From assembly GCA_022813625.1 (NCBI GenBank), contig JAKLMB010000035.1, positions 248,001-312,000 on the forward strand: DNA of 64,000 bases, written 5' to 3'. Source of the stretch: Aaosphaeria pasadenensis (Eukaryota > Ascomycota > Dothideomycetes > Pleosporales). Numbering within the stretch: the first letter of the stretch is position 1; the number at the start of each line of letters is the position of its first letter. Shown here one piece after another: positions 23,002 to 34,010 of this stretch. A program made the translations under genes and the position numbers. A model generated the notes under the pieces. The model saw only the letters and a program-made list of their open reading frames with translations, ran no database searches and had not been told where the DNA came from.

Positions 23002-24639
23002 ATGACTGCGAACGTTCTCCCAGAGGGTAGCGTAGGCGCGGCCTTGCTGAACCGCAATCGCGCCTGGTCTTATGGATCCAATTCGCCTTGGTTTGATAGC
23101 CAGGCTTCCTCTCCCGCAGTTCCTGCGACGCCGGTGAACAGTCCCGACGCAGCAACTCCCGCTATCAGCGCCTACCCGTCTCCAATGATACCAGCTGCAC
23201 CAACAGCCTCGCCCACTCACCTTGACATTGGCCCTGGCGAAATGAGCTCGCTCAGAGAGGTGATTGCGCCCGACTTCATCAAGCTCCATCACTTCCACTC
23301 GCCAATGCTCTGGCCCGTCGTACCGCCAAACTCACCCGAGACCTTTGCTATCGGAGGCGACATGGCGGTGGACGTCCCCGACATGAACTACGTCCTTGGT
23401 GATAGACTGGCTGCACTGGGAATTGCCACCTCGAAGAAGAGCGGATTCAGTAACGAGGAGATGAGGATTTTGAAGGCGGACATCCCAGAAGCGCCAGGTG
23501 ATTGACAAAAGGTGACTGAGACAGAGCGAAGACTAACACTAGACAGAGAATGAGTACTATGAGATCCGCGCCGACCCAGGCAAGGGCTATGGATGCTTCG
23601 CCATTCGTGACATCCCACACGGCACTCGAATCCTCGCCGACGACCCTCTCCTCGTCGTGAGGGAGTACGAGTACCTCCAGGAAAATGTCAAGGAAGCATT
23701 CGAAAAGCTCACGCCAGCACAGCAGGCACTGTACTTCACCCTCCACTCGGCGCATGGTCAGGATCCGACCCTCTGGCCGCAGCGCATCCATACCGATGTC
23801 GTTGGAAAGGAGCGTACCCGAATTCAGGAGCAGCATGCCGCACGAGTCGGTAAGGAGCCTTCACTCGTCAGCATCTTCCAGACCAATTGCATGGAGATGG
23901 GCAAGGGCGCAGCCGTCTTCCCGCACGCGGCCCGCTTCAACCACTCGTGCAACCCCAATGCTGCCTTCAACTGGAACGATGCGATCGGCAAGGAGACCAT
24001 CCATGCGATGCGTGAGATCAAGGAGGGAGAGCAGATTACCCTGACTTACTGCGATTCCACCCTGAACAAAGCAGTGCGCTCCTGGCAGCTCAAGCATTAC
24101 GGATTCTTCTGCGATTGCGAGGCATGCGTCGGGGATGACAGCGACCCGAACTCGTTTGCTGCCCAGAGCGAGGCCCGCCGATTCCGCTTGACCGAGCTCC
24201 AGAACGAGTTCAAGATGACGCGTGGAGCGTTCCTAGAGCAGGGAGTGCGCAAGGAAGGATTCGTCGAGCAGCTTCTCGAGTACACCAAGCTGTTGAACGA
24301 GGAGGGAGATCTAACCCCCCGACTGGCTGATGCGTAAGTCCGAGCCATTGGTTTCTGCAATTTGTTTTCCTGCCGAGGTTCTACCCAACTTGGTTGTGCA
24401 ACGTTTCTTTGCCTGAGTTGATTCGTATTTCTCCCTTTGGTTGTCTCCTAATTTGTGAATGCAGATATCTCGACCTTGCATTGGCATGCGAGAGAAAGAG
24501 CTACTTCGAACTGGCCAGAACGTGTGCCAACAAAGCCATGAAGGTGCTGGTAGATTGCCAGGGATCCGATCATCCAGACGTCTTCAGGATCGCTGCCGTG
24601 GTCAAGAGGATGAACGAGAAGGCAAGCAATGCGGCCTGA
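23002..24639 (+). CDS. SET-domain protein, SMYD-like without visible MYND finger
   Basis: A likely protein lysine methyltransferase or SET-like regulator. Exons are 23002-23497, 23547-24333 and 24465-24639, giving 485 residues. I chose ATG 23002 for its TACCATGAC context; an upstream in-frame ATG at 22834 lies in pyrimidine-rich leader. The first 165 residues are Ala/Pro/Ser-rich with no domain. The SET domain starts near residue 170 (ADPGKGYGCFAIRDIPHGTRI). It contains the RFNHSCNPNA motif near residue 295, EGEQITLTYCD, and a post-SET-like cysteine group (FFCDCEAC, near 354). The C-terminal part is helical and resembles the TPR-like end of SMYD proteins. I see no MYND zinc finger. The substrate is unknown. 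Confidence 0.88.
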
Positions 24640-26056
24640 ACTTGAAGCTATCACGCACGCGTTGGAATGTTTTTGTTTCAGCACAACATTGGTGAATCTG
24701 GAGAGACCAGGACAATACGACGCATGGCAGGGCGATTATCAATGAATTCTCGAAAAGGCATTTGGACAGGCGTTTGGAAGACTTGCTTCAATTGGAGATG
24801 CTCTCAGCCGGTCGACACGATGGCGGCGTCACGGGAGCGCAACGGAATGAATGGCTCTTTGACTGTTTCGCCATTCTTGATTATGGGGCACTTCCTGACT
24901 GATTGGAGGATGAAGGATCAGCAGAGCTTTTGTGGTCTTAATGATTGAAGATGCGTATGGGGATGCGGGAGGGTTGGTTGATATTCTGAAGTCTGGAGTG
25001 GGACATGATGACATGCAGACTTGCTCGCTCGGGACATTTCCCACCTTTGACTGACTTCTGGCTAATCCAGACCAGGAGTAGTCTTAGCGGCGTACAGTTA
25101 ACTACGAGTAGTTGCAAGTTGCATGCATGCTGCACTTTATCCAGATTTTGAAACGCTTCTGAGGCGCAGAATTCGACGATGCTGAATGGTTACAACGAAT
25201 GGTACGAGTAATAGCTACAACAATAATAATGGTAATGATAGACTTATGCGCTGTGTCTACTTTTTCTTCCTTCTGATCATAACATCGACAGTGAATATAA
25301 AAAGACACAAAGGGGCGAGGGCGGAGAATTGCCCCGAAAGGGGGCGATTGGCCAACGAAAGGCTTCGATACGGAATCGGTGCTGGTGCCACTGACATCAC
25401 TCTCGTCCCCCTCGCGCACCCATCCCATCATCGTTCTGATTTGCTTGTTTTAGCTGCACTTGCGACTTGTTACAAGTAATTTGGCGTTACGAGTACCTGA
25501 ATCCGAAGACCCTGATCCTGCTAAATCTCACACTACGAATAAACCTAGTCCCAAAGCTTGTCTCGTCTCGTGTCGTCTGGTGATGACGATGACGATGGCG
25601 GCGATGTAGTCATGCAGCCGCAACATCATCGTCTTCGCTAAAAACCAAGACAACCATCGCGCACTCGCTCTCCTTCTTGTCGTTCTTCTTTTCTGTGCTG
25701 CGCCTTGCTACCAGTTCTTTTGAGTCTACAGATTTGTCCTGCACACTCACGCAGGTGGCTTTGTTACCGCCACAGCTTTTGAAACCAAACCCGTGCATTT
25801 CGCGCGCGCTAGTTGGATGCATGCAGACTTGCTTTGCTTGGAACGGACTGTAACAACGAACGACAAACTCACAAAACTCTAATATCCCTCTCTCCCCACC
25901 ACTGTTCTGTTGAACGACGGAACGTTGATTTTGTAACGCCGAACGAACGAACGCGAATCTGTCCCCAGACTACTTCATCGCGAGGAATAAAAGCATAACA
26001 CAGCGAGAGACTTTCGAAAGCGGGACCAACGAGCGAGGCACAAGACGCACAGAAAG
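24640..26056. other. Intergenic stretch without a supported gene
   Basis: Contains the 3' flank of the SET gene and the promoter of the AhpC-like gene. A 70-residue minus-strand frame at 25610-25822 has no recognised features and overlaps the probable promoter, so I left it out. Confidence 0.5.
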
Positions 26057-27220
26057 ATGGCGGACGTAGCGGCGGCAACGCAGCAACAGCAACAACCACA
26101 GCGCAAGTCTGCGGAGGGCACTTCAGGAGCAGAGACCAGCGCGAAGGATGCTTCATCAGGTCTCGCTGCGGTCGAGAAACCGGGAGATGCGCTCCCTGAA
26201 GCTCAATCTCAACCTCAACCTCCAGCTGCAGCTCCGACAACAAACGGCGAAACCACAACACAACCTCCCGCCACAGACGCCGCCGCTGCCGTCGCAAACG
26301 GCGCAGCCCAAGGCGAAGGCAAGACGACGCCCACGCTGGAAAAGGACATCGAGCTCGACTTCGCGGGCAACGTCGACGTAAACGACGACCTCCCCTCGCA
26401 AGCCACCCTCGACAAAGTCGGCGACCTCGTCATCCTCGACTCCGCAGGGCAATCGCGGCCGTTCAAAGAGCTGTACTCAGGCCCCGGCGTCGCGCCGCGG
26501 CAGCTCATAATCTTCATCCGGCATTTCTTCTGCGGCGTACGTCCTCCCTCCAAAAACCCCTCCCAGCTAACCAGCTAACCCGTACCACAGAACTGCCAAG
26601 AATACCTCCGCAGCCTCTCCGCCTCCATCACCCCCGACTCCCTCCTCTCCCTCCCGACCCCCACCTTCATAACCATAATCGGCTGCGGCCGGCCCTCTCT
26701 AATCGACATGTACGTCCGCGAGACCTCGTGTCCGTTCCCCGTGTACGCGGACCCGTCACGCCGGCTGTACGATCACCTGGGCATGACGCGGACGTTCGAC
26801 CTGGGCCGCAAGCCCGAGTACATCTCGTCGAATCTGCTCGTGACGAGCGTGCAGAGTATAGTGCAGGGGATCAAGACGGGAAACAAGGCGCTGCAGGGCG
26901 GGGATTTCAAGCAGGTTGGGGGAGAGTTTCTGTTCGAGGGCGGGGAGGTGAAGTGGGTGCATAGGATGCGGAATACGAGGGATCATGTCGAGGTTGGGGT
27001 GGTGAGGGAGTTGCTTGGGTTGGAGAAGGTGGAGGGGGGGAGTGGGAGGGGGAGTAGGAGTGGGAGTTTGAAGGGAGCGGGGATTAGGGGGAGGGCGAGT
27101 AGTTGGGGGAAGGTGGTTAGGGGCGCGTCGTTGAAGGATAGGGAGAAGGACAAGGATGTTAAGAAGAAGGTTGAGCCGGCGGTTAAGGAGAGTGAGGGGG
27201 AGGTTGTGGAGAAGGTGTAG
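26057..27220 (+). CDS. AhpC/TSA-type thioredoxin-fold protein (AAED1/PRXL2-like)
   Basis: A peroxiredoxin-like protein of 369 residues, exons 26057-26536 and 26591-27220. The first 95 residues are Gln/Ala/Pro-rich and probably disordered. The thioredoxin-like domain starts near residue 112 (LDKVGDLVILDSAGQSRPFKELY). The redox motif HFFCGNCQEYLRSL is spliced exactly across the intron and places two cysteines in C-x-x-C at about residues 159 and 162, as in AhpC-TSA_2 proteins of the AAED1 group. FPVYADPSRRLYDHLGM and EFLFEGGEVKWVHRM match the later conserved blocks. The final 90 residues are a Gly/Ser/Lys-rich tail (GRGSRSGSLKGAGIRGRAS). A redox role in the cytosol is inferred from the family; no partner gene is adjacent. 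Confidence 0.85.
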
Positions 27221-29571
27221 ATATACAGTAGATGGTGAGGATGAGGATGAGGTTATTCGCGATTGGAGTTTTGATGATACCACGGGTTTTCTCTGTTAGT
27301 TAGCGAGCAAGCAGGCGAGCAAGCAAGGCATATACCTTACCATACCATACCATACCATACTTTACCTTCTCGTACCCATCCCCTAATCGTCCTTGTAATG
27401 TAGGGGTGAAATGCTCACGATACCCACGATATAGAAATCACAGAATTGTAGAACACGCCGACGAAGGGAATGATGTTGACACCAGCACTTCGTACCACCC
27501 GCCATAAGCCTCTTCAGAGGCATTGGTACGGAAGGAAAGGAAGTTAGAGGGGTCGGAAGTGGATTCGTTCGAGAATCAAAAGATAGGACGGGGGGGTATA
27601 TATATACGATGAAGACCGTCCAGGGTGCTCTACATGCAGTGGTATATATATCTACTTTAGTACCTCATACCTAGTATGTACTGGCATGTGACGATACATA
27701 ATCGCCCAATAATGTTGTAGTCCTAAGGAATATATCTAGACATGGACATATGTAGACACAAGACGTAGGAAAGGTATCAAAGCCACAGGTACCTTTGTTC
27801 AATATCGGAACCATCCCGGGCGGCTCTGTCGATCCAATGGTATTGTTTGCACAGAGGTAGTAACCCAATCCACATCATTGGTTCATCAACCAATTCATGT
27901 AAAAGTATCAACGTAGTCAAATTAATCAGGTATAAAAGTCATCAGAAATACAGAAGGAAAGGATACCTTTGATTGATCGACAAATCATTGCGCGATAGAT
28001 ACTCGGAGTGTGGAGCGTACCTCGTAGTAAGAGAAGAGCGGAGGGGACGCACACCCCCGAAATGGCAATTGAATCCGCAACACTCGCACATGGACCTCCG
28101 CAACCCACCAACTCTGGGTTTCTCGGGAGGTATGCCGAGATTGGTGCGAGTCTTGTGCGTTTGTCCTTGCGATAATTCGGGCATTACTTGTACTTATCTT
28201 GTGAACGATGTACAATTGTTTTGCGTAGTGTGTACTGCACTGTGGCAGTCATAGAGGGGAGTCGAGGGTCGAGGATCCGAGGCGGTCGCGAAATATGTCC
28301 GGCCTTTCCCCCTCCCCTCCCTCACACGCCGAGCAAAGCAAACTTCTGGAAGGTCTTGGGCTGTGATGGTACAGGTATTATTTATTTCGATCTCTGAGAA
28401 AAGGAATAGGAAGGTTTCTCCCGTTTCTTGTTAATTCCTCTTCGCTAGGTGGTGATTTTTAGGGAGGGGATTGGGATTGTCATCGGCATTGATGGATATA
28501 TTAATGGATGGTACATCTCAGCTACGGGAGGGATAACGAGAAGATCAAGTAAACAATTGCATACTACGAGGTATAGTATATTTTGCACTCGATAGCTCCT
28601 GGGAAGTCTATCATTGGCTAGCAATAGTATGCCTAGAATGAAGGGTAGAAGACGAAGGCGTTAGAAGGCGTGACGCTGCAACCCACGGAGACGGAGACGG
28701 AGCCGCAAAGTGGGAAAACTTCCATGGCTGAACCGCACGCGCTCAGTCACGGCTTTGGCAGTTCCTAGTAGAGTGGCAGCAATGGATTGCCTGTTTGTCG
28801 CATACCTTCCCGATGAGTACCCCACCTGCGAGATACTACGGCTACACTATGCTATGGGTGAGTATCCATCCATGAGGTATCTTATGCGACGGAGAAGAGG
28901 AGAGAGGAGGGGTTGAATGGGAAGGGATCCGCTTCCGTAGATGACAAGAATAACGATGGAGTAAAGTAGAGCAGAGTAGATTAAATAAATAGTAAGAGAA
29001 GGGGAAGTCGATTGGTTTTAATCTTGATCTTCTTCTCTTCCTCTTCCTCTACTCTTGACTTTCTCATCCATCCATCCATCCATTACTACGAGCATCGTCG
29101 TACACTTTGACGTTCATAGATAAAATCTCCGTTGTCTAGCTCCACTAATCACCACCTCCGCCATCAATCGAATCAACACCACCAAAACCAGTTACCATCT
29201 TACTTACTACGGAGTATCTATTCTCTATCTACTACAACTACATTCTATCTGGATAGCTGTAATAGCTCTGTAGCTGTAGCTCTACTCTCCCCCTCCTCCC
29301 CCACCTTACCGACTTCGCCCGCAACCAACCAATCCCCCCAACAACCCGACGACCACTACTTTGCACCCGAAAAGGTTAAAAAGAGAGACGAGTGCCATCC
29401 TCCGTCTCTTCTTTTTTCCCTCTCCAACCTACATTCACCACGTCTTCCTCTACCACTTCCTCCACCACCCTCGACAGGTTAAGAAACCTTCTTAACACCG
29501 TCACTCCCCCGACTCTTTCCCTCACTTCTTCTACTTCCGCAACTACATCGAGTTCTTCGAACACAGCTACA
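27221..29571. other. Intergenic stretch without a supported gene
   Basis: 2.3 kb with an ACCAT pentamer repeat at about 27333-27361 and scattered short frames lacking domains. From about 29035 the plus strand becomes C/T-rich and leads into the formaldehyde dehydrogenase start; this is probably its promoter and leader. Confidence 0.5.
27333..27361. repeat. ACCAT pentamer repeat
   Basis: About five tandem TACCA/ACCAT units downstream of the AhpC-like gene. Confidence 0.8.
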
Positions 29572-31725
29572 ATGTCTGCTGATACTGTTGGAAAGGTACG
29601 TCATCATCCTCATCCTCGTCCTCATCCTCACAATCAACCCCGCCCTCCTTTCTTACTTTTCGCCAATCTACGTAGATTGGCGAAGAAATGGAAAGATGGA
29701 CTATAAAACCAACTGAAGAATTGATTTGAATTGATCGCTAACTATTGTATTTGACTACAGACCATCACTTGCAAGGTACGTTTGTATTGCCATACTTTCT
29801 ATTCCGTTCCATTCGAGGACTGCACTGCAATGCGATTGCAACCATACACAATACACAATTACACCGAGAGATTGAAGCGATGAGAAGAAGAGAGAGAGAG
29901 AGAGAGAGTAGACGGGCAGTGAGTTGAGCGAGGAGGGATGTGGATGTGGCCGGCAGTTGCGACGGAGCTTCTTTCCTTGTTCGTTCAACGAGACCTCCGA
30001 GGGGTAGGGGAGCTCAGGCTCTACCGCACCGTACAGCACAGCACAACACGACACGATACACAGCTTGACATGGCGTCGGGAAGATTACTTTTGGAGCTAC
30101 AGACTGAATTGAAGATCAATTCTTCATTCTTCTTCCTCTAGAGATAATACTTCCCCTCGCCGCAACCAGCTGTTGTACCGCGTTGTGTGTCTTTCGGCGT
30201 CACTCCCGGAAGCTCACCCGCAGCGACCTCGTCATGCCCCGCCAGCCCCGCCCTCCTCCGTCTGCCCCTCCTCCCCTCCCTCTCCTTCCTCTCCTCCTCT
30301 CTCCTCTCTCCATTCCGATTCCGAACCATTTCCGACCTCCCCCCGCTTGGCGCTCTGCGGCTCCGCAACGTCAAACAAACAATACACACGGCAACACATC
30401 GTGAGAACATAACATGTGAAAGAAGAACAGGAAAATATGGAAACGACGAGAAGAAACAATTGCTGATTTACAATCAATTAGGCCGCCGTCGCCTGGGAGG
30501 CCGGAAAGGACCTCTCCCTCGAGGACATCGAGGTCCTTCCCCCTAGGGCCCATGAGGTCCGCATCCAGATCTACTATACCGGTGTCTGCCATACCGGTAC
30601 GTCTATACCCTACCATTCATAAAAATGGAATATCCTTTGGAGGACAATTGGAACTGACATCTATCCCCAGATGCGTACACCCTCTCCGGAAAGGACCCCG
30701 AGGGTGCTTTCCCCATCGTCCTCGGTCACGAGGGTGCTGGTATCGTAGAGTCCGTCGGCGAGGGCGTCACCAACGTCAAGCCCGGTGATCATGTCGTTGC
30801 TCTCTAGTACGTTACAAACTTCGAAATTCCCTAGACAACAGCACTAACAGTCGACAGCACCCCCGAGTGCAAGGAGTGCAAGTTCTGCAAGTCCGGCAAG
30901 ACCAACCTCTGCGGCAAGATCCGCGCCACCCAAGGAAAGGGTGTCATGCCCGATGGCACCTCGCGCTTCAGGTGCAAGGGCCAGGACCTCCTCCACTTCA
31001 TGGGAACCTCCACCTTCTCCCAGTACACCGTCGTCGCCGACATCTCCGTCGTCGCCATCACCGAGAAAGCCCCAATGGACCGAACCTGCCTGCTCGGCTG
31101 CGGTATCACTACTGGCTACGGTGCGGCCGTCATCACCGCAGGAAAGGGCGGTATCGAGAAGGGCTCCAACGTTGCCGTCTTCGGCGCCGGCTGCGTCGGT
31201 CTGTCCGTCATCCAGGGAGCCGTCAAGAACGGCGCGGGCATGATCATCGTCGTCGACGTCAACGACAGCAAGGAGGAATGGGCCAAGAAGTTCGGCGGCA
31301 CCCACTTCGTGAACCCCACCAAGCTCGGCGGCCAGAGCATCCAGGAGAAGCTCATTGAAATGACCGACGGCGGCTGCGACTACACGTTCGATTGCACGGG
31401 CAACGTGCACGTCATGCGGTCCGCCCTCGAGGCCTGCCACAAGGGCTGGGGCGAGTCCATCGTCATCGGCGTCGCTGCCGCCGGCCAGGAGATCTCCACC
31501 CGTCCATTCCAGCTCGTCACGGGCCGCGTGTGGAAGGGCTGCGCGTTCGGCGGCGTCAAGGGTCGCTCCCAGCTCCCGGGTCTCGTCGACGACTACCTCG
31601 GCGGCCAGCTCAAGGTCGATGAGTTCATCACCCATCGCCAGCCGCTCTCCAAGATCAACACCGCTTTCGGCGACATGAAGGCCGGTGACTGCATCCGCTG
31701 CGTCGTCGACATGAGGCAGTTCTAG
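29572..31725 (+). CDS. SFA1: S-(hydroxymethyl)glutathione dehydrogenase (class III alcohol dehydrogenase)
   Basis: Detoxifies formaldehyde by NAD-dependent oxidation of its glutathione adduct, and reduces S-nitrosoglutathione. Exons are 29572-29595, 29761-29775, 30482-30596, 30671-30806 and 30858-31725, giving 385 residues, the usual length. The first two exons encode only eight (MSADTVGK) and five (TITCK) residues, and the intron after the 15-base exon is about 706 bases, very long for this window. Visible motifs are the catalytic zinc ligands in GVCHT (Cys49) and GHEGAG (His71), the four structural-zinc cysteines in CKECKFCKSGKTNLC, and the coenzyme-binding FGAGCVGLSVIQG. IRATQGKGVMPDGTSRF and the C-terminal GDCIRCVVDM are typical of class III enzymes. 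It is probably a constitutive cytosolic enzyme. Confidence 0.95.
29886..29908. repeat. GA microsatellite in an intron
   Basis: Tandem GA dinucleotides within the long second intron of the formaldehyde dehydrogenase gene. Confidence 0.85.
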
Positions 31726-32446
31726 ATTGACTTTCCGCGTCCGTTGCATCTTTGACAGGGGGAAGGGTAATGAAGAGTTCTTTTGTGTTAAAAGAAAAAG
31801 TACGAGTATGATGACGATCAGTATGAATTGGCGTTTTGAATTCTACGTCGGGGACGTACGTACAGTATGCATGAGCCAGAGGCGTTGACGATGGGTGGAA
31901 GTCGTAAAGTTTGTAGACCAACCTTCTAATCAAGAGGGCATTTCGGTATGATTGATTGGCGATGAGGTTACAATCAAAAATAAGAAATCAAAAATGAATT
32001 AAAATATCAATATACATACCAATTTGCTGAATCGAATGTGACAACATTGCCAGAGCATATGCTGTAAGGTAGCTTTGCATGCTGCTTTCACGCCTTTTCC
32101 CCATTCCCAGGTTGTCCAAGTCCTACCCATAGTATAAGATGACGGGCAACGACGTACCTGTACGATAGTATCATCGATACAAATCGATCAATCAACCAAT
32201 TTCAACCGTGGTTGGTAGCTCAAAGTACAATACCTAATGTTAATAAACTTGGCGGAAGTGATGCAGTCAGGCAACCAATGGCTGTGCATCAGGCTTCCTA
32301 CCTCGTATGATTACCAAAGTCATCAAGAGAAGTGCTGACATTGCATGTTACACCAAGTTCTCTCTGAGATATTTCATAAATACCTAATACACTCATTCAA
32401 TAAATTTCCCTCTCCACACTTAACCTTCGCGTGAAAACCGCCCACC
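31726..32446. other. Intergenic stretch without a supported gene
   Basis: 3' flank of the formaldehyde dehydrogenase gene and promoter of the next gene. AT-rich; nothing else seen. Confidence 0.55.
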
Positions 32447-32923
32447 ATGACCCCCACTGAGAACACCAATACACAACACGCGACTGCCCCAGTCGCACGC
32501 TCCGACGATGCCGCAACCCCAAAAGAAGCTCCCACCACAGCACCCCAACAACAACCACAACCAACCCCATCACAACCACAACAACAACAACCCGCACCCG
32601 CCAAAGAATCATACGACTCCTACATCGCCAACCTGCCCCCACCCTTCTGGGCCACCAAGAAAGCATCCCCCCCACCACCCACAAACACAGCTCGCGACGA
32701 GGCGATCGCGGCGGCCCGAATCGCCGCCGTCTGCGCGCCCGTGACGGCCGAGCACCGCGAGGAAGATGCGCGGCGGGAGGCCATGTCGTGGCGCGAGCGG
32801 TGGAAGGCGAGGCGCGAGGCTAGCAAGGAGAAGAAGAAGGAGGTGGATCTGAGGCCTGTGGAACGGGGGAGCAGGGCGCAGGTTAATGTCTTTGGGAGTA
32901 ATGTGAGGGAGAAGAGGAAGTAG
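32447..32923 (+). CDS. Hypothetical protein, low-complexity N-terminus and charged C-terminus
   Basis: A 158-residue single-exon frame with a good start context (CCACCATGACC). The first 55 residues are Thr/Pro/Gln-rich and probably disordered. A conserved-looking centre (SYDSYIANLPPPFWATKK) is followed by a helical Arg/Glu-rich part (EEDARREAMSWRERWKARREASKEKKK) and a short end VNVFGSNVREKRK. No signal peptide or membrane segment. It resembles small unnamed Pezizomycotina proteins but I recognise no family. The codon pattern and the ordered central motif support translation. Confidence 0.55.
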   Translation: MTPTENTNTQHATAPVARSDDAATPKEAPTTAPQQQPQPTPSQPQQQQPAPAKESYDSYIANLPPPFWATKKASPPPPTNTARDEAIAAARIAAVCAPVTAEHREEDARREAMSWRERWKARREASKEKKKEVDLRPVERGSRAQVNVFGSNVREKRK

Positions 32924-33448
32924 TCGGGACGACGCATGTTGTCGATTGCAAATGAGAATTCATCGACCGACCGCATGATTTCGCGCCTCCGCGGCGATTC
33001 ATGCCATGGGGGGTTTTGGAGGGAAGTTTGTCGTCGTTTTCATGCGATTCAATGTGTGCTGGCTGGTATGGCGGGCCGGCGTCTTTTTCTGCTGCTTCGG
33101 ACTTGGTAACGACGGATTGTGTAATTACACTTGTTGGTGTATATATTTTTTCTTGGAGGGAGTGTTGGTGGTCCTGCGCTCCTCTGACTTGCCCTTATCC
33201 ATGCGTGTCTAGGGTGTCGAGCTGCTATTGTGTACGTAGTAGTTACATACGGAGGATTGACGGGTGTACATCGCAGGGCTAACCTACTGTCGTCGCGAGC
33301 GACAAAGGACATTTTGACATGAAGTACCTGGGTATATAATAATGACTATAAGGAAGAACCTTGTAGGAAAAGTTGGAGTCTGGGGTTTAGTAATTAGAAG
33401 TGAACTGAATTCTAATCTAGCTAAAGCTCTGTTTGTGATGAAAGAAAC
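32924..33448. other. Intergenic stretch without a supported gene
   Basis: 3' flanks of convergent genes. Short overlapping plus-strand frames at 33001-33282 show no feature worth calling. Confidence 0.5.
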
Positions 33449-33529
33449 GATTTTGAGGTATGAATGAGAGGATTGGATTTTGAGGTATGAATGAGAGGAT
33501 TGGATTTTGAGGTACGGATGAGAGAATTG
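33449..33529. repeat. Three-copy 27-base tandem repeat
   Basis: Two identical units, 33449-33475 and 33476-33502, starting GATTTTGAGGTATGAATGAG, plus a third with four changes (33503-33529). They lie just beyond the 3' end of the membrane protein gene at 33624. Confidence 0.9.
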
Positions 33530-33623
33530 GATTGCTATGTAGTTACCAGCTACTACTCGCTGGAACGATTACGCAGTGCACACAGTGCACACACAGATAT
33601 TCCTATCATCTCTATCTATCCTC

Positions 33624-34010
33624 TTACGCCTCCTCCTTCTTCTCCTCGTCTTCGTCCTCGTCCTCCTTCTCATCCTCGCCCTCCTCCCTCTCTCCCTCCC
33701 AAAACTCCCCCTCCCACAACAAGTCCTCCTCCCTCTGCTCCATCCTCTCCCGAGCCTCCCTCCTCTCCCGAGCCTCCCTCCTCTCCCTAAGCACCACAGA
33801 CGTGAAGTCCATCACCGCGCCTATCACCGCGCCTATCATTCTAGCTACCATGAACAACATCCCTACCAAGAGCAAACCATAGATAAGGAGCAGAAAGCAG
33901 ACTACAATCGCCTCGATGATGGGATGTTGCACTTCGTCCTCCGCGCAGGGGGACTGGCTGCAGCGCGTGCTTTGGGCGGCGAGGTGGTGGGGTGTTGGGG
34001 TCGGGGCCAT
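33624..34010 (-). CDS. Small single-pass membrane protein with acidic tail (element-linked family, C)
   Basis: A 128-residue protein, single exon, ATG at 34010 preceded by AAAAGCC. The N-terminal 30 residues start MAPTPTP and contain two cysteines (TRCSQSPC). About residues 31-55 are a strong hydrophobic helix (IIEAIVVCFLLLIYGLLLVG). A second, weaker hydrophobic patch (MIGAVIGAVMDF) precedes an Arg/Glu-rich repeat (RERREARERREARERMEQRE) and an acidic end of Glu, Asp and Lys. The charged tail should lie in the cytosol. A TATATATA stretch at about 34105-34117 lies 100 bases upstream and the TTGTCT-core element about 240 bases upstream. Function unknown; grouped with the genes at 16455, 35005, 39377 and 40878 by architecture and element. 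Confidence 0.55.
   Translation of the reverse strand: MAPTPTPHHLAAQSTRCSQSPCAEDEVQHPIIEAIVVCFLLLIYGLLLVGMLFMVARMIGAVIGAVMDFTSVVLRERREARERREARERMEQREEDLLWEGEFWEGEREEGEDEKEDEDEDEEKKEEA

Noticed and set aside
24640..25600. Candidate non-coding RNA or promoter-embedded gene in a G-rich patch near 25310-25350
   Set aside because: Only a short G-rich patch; no stable extended pairing or coding frame could be supported by eye.
30844..31749. 301-residue minus-strand open frame
   Set aside because: Antisense of the last exon of the formaldehyde dehydrogenase gene, Ala/Asp/Glu-rich as expected for such shadows.
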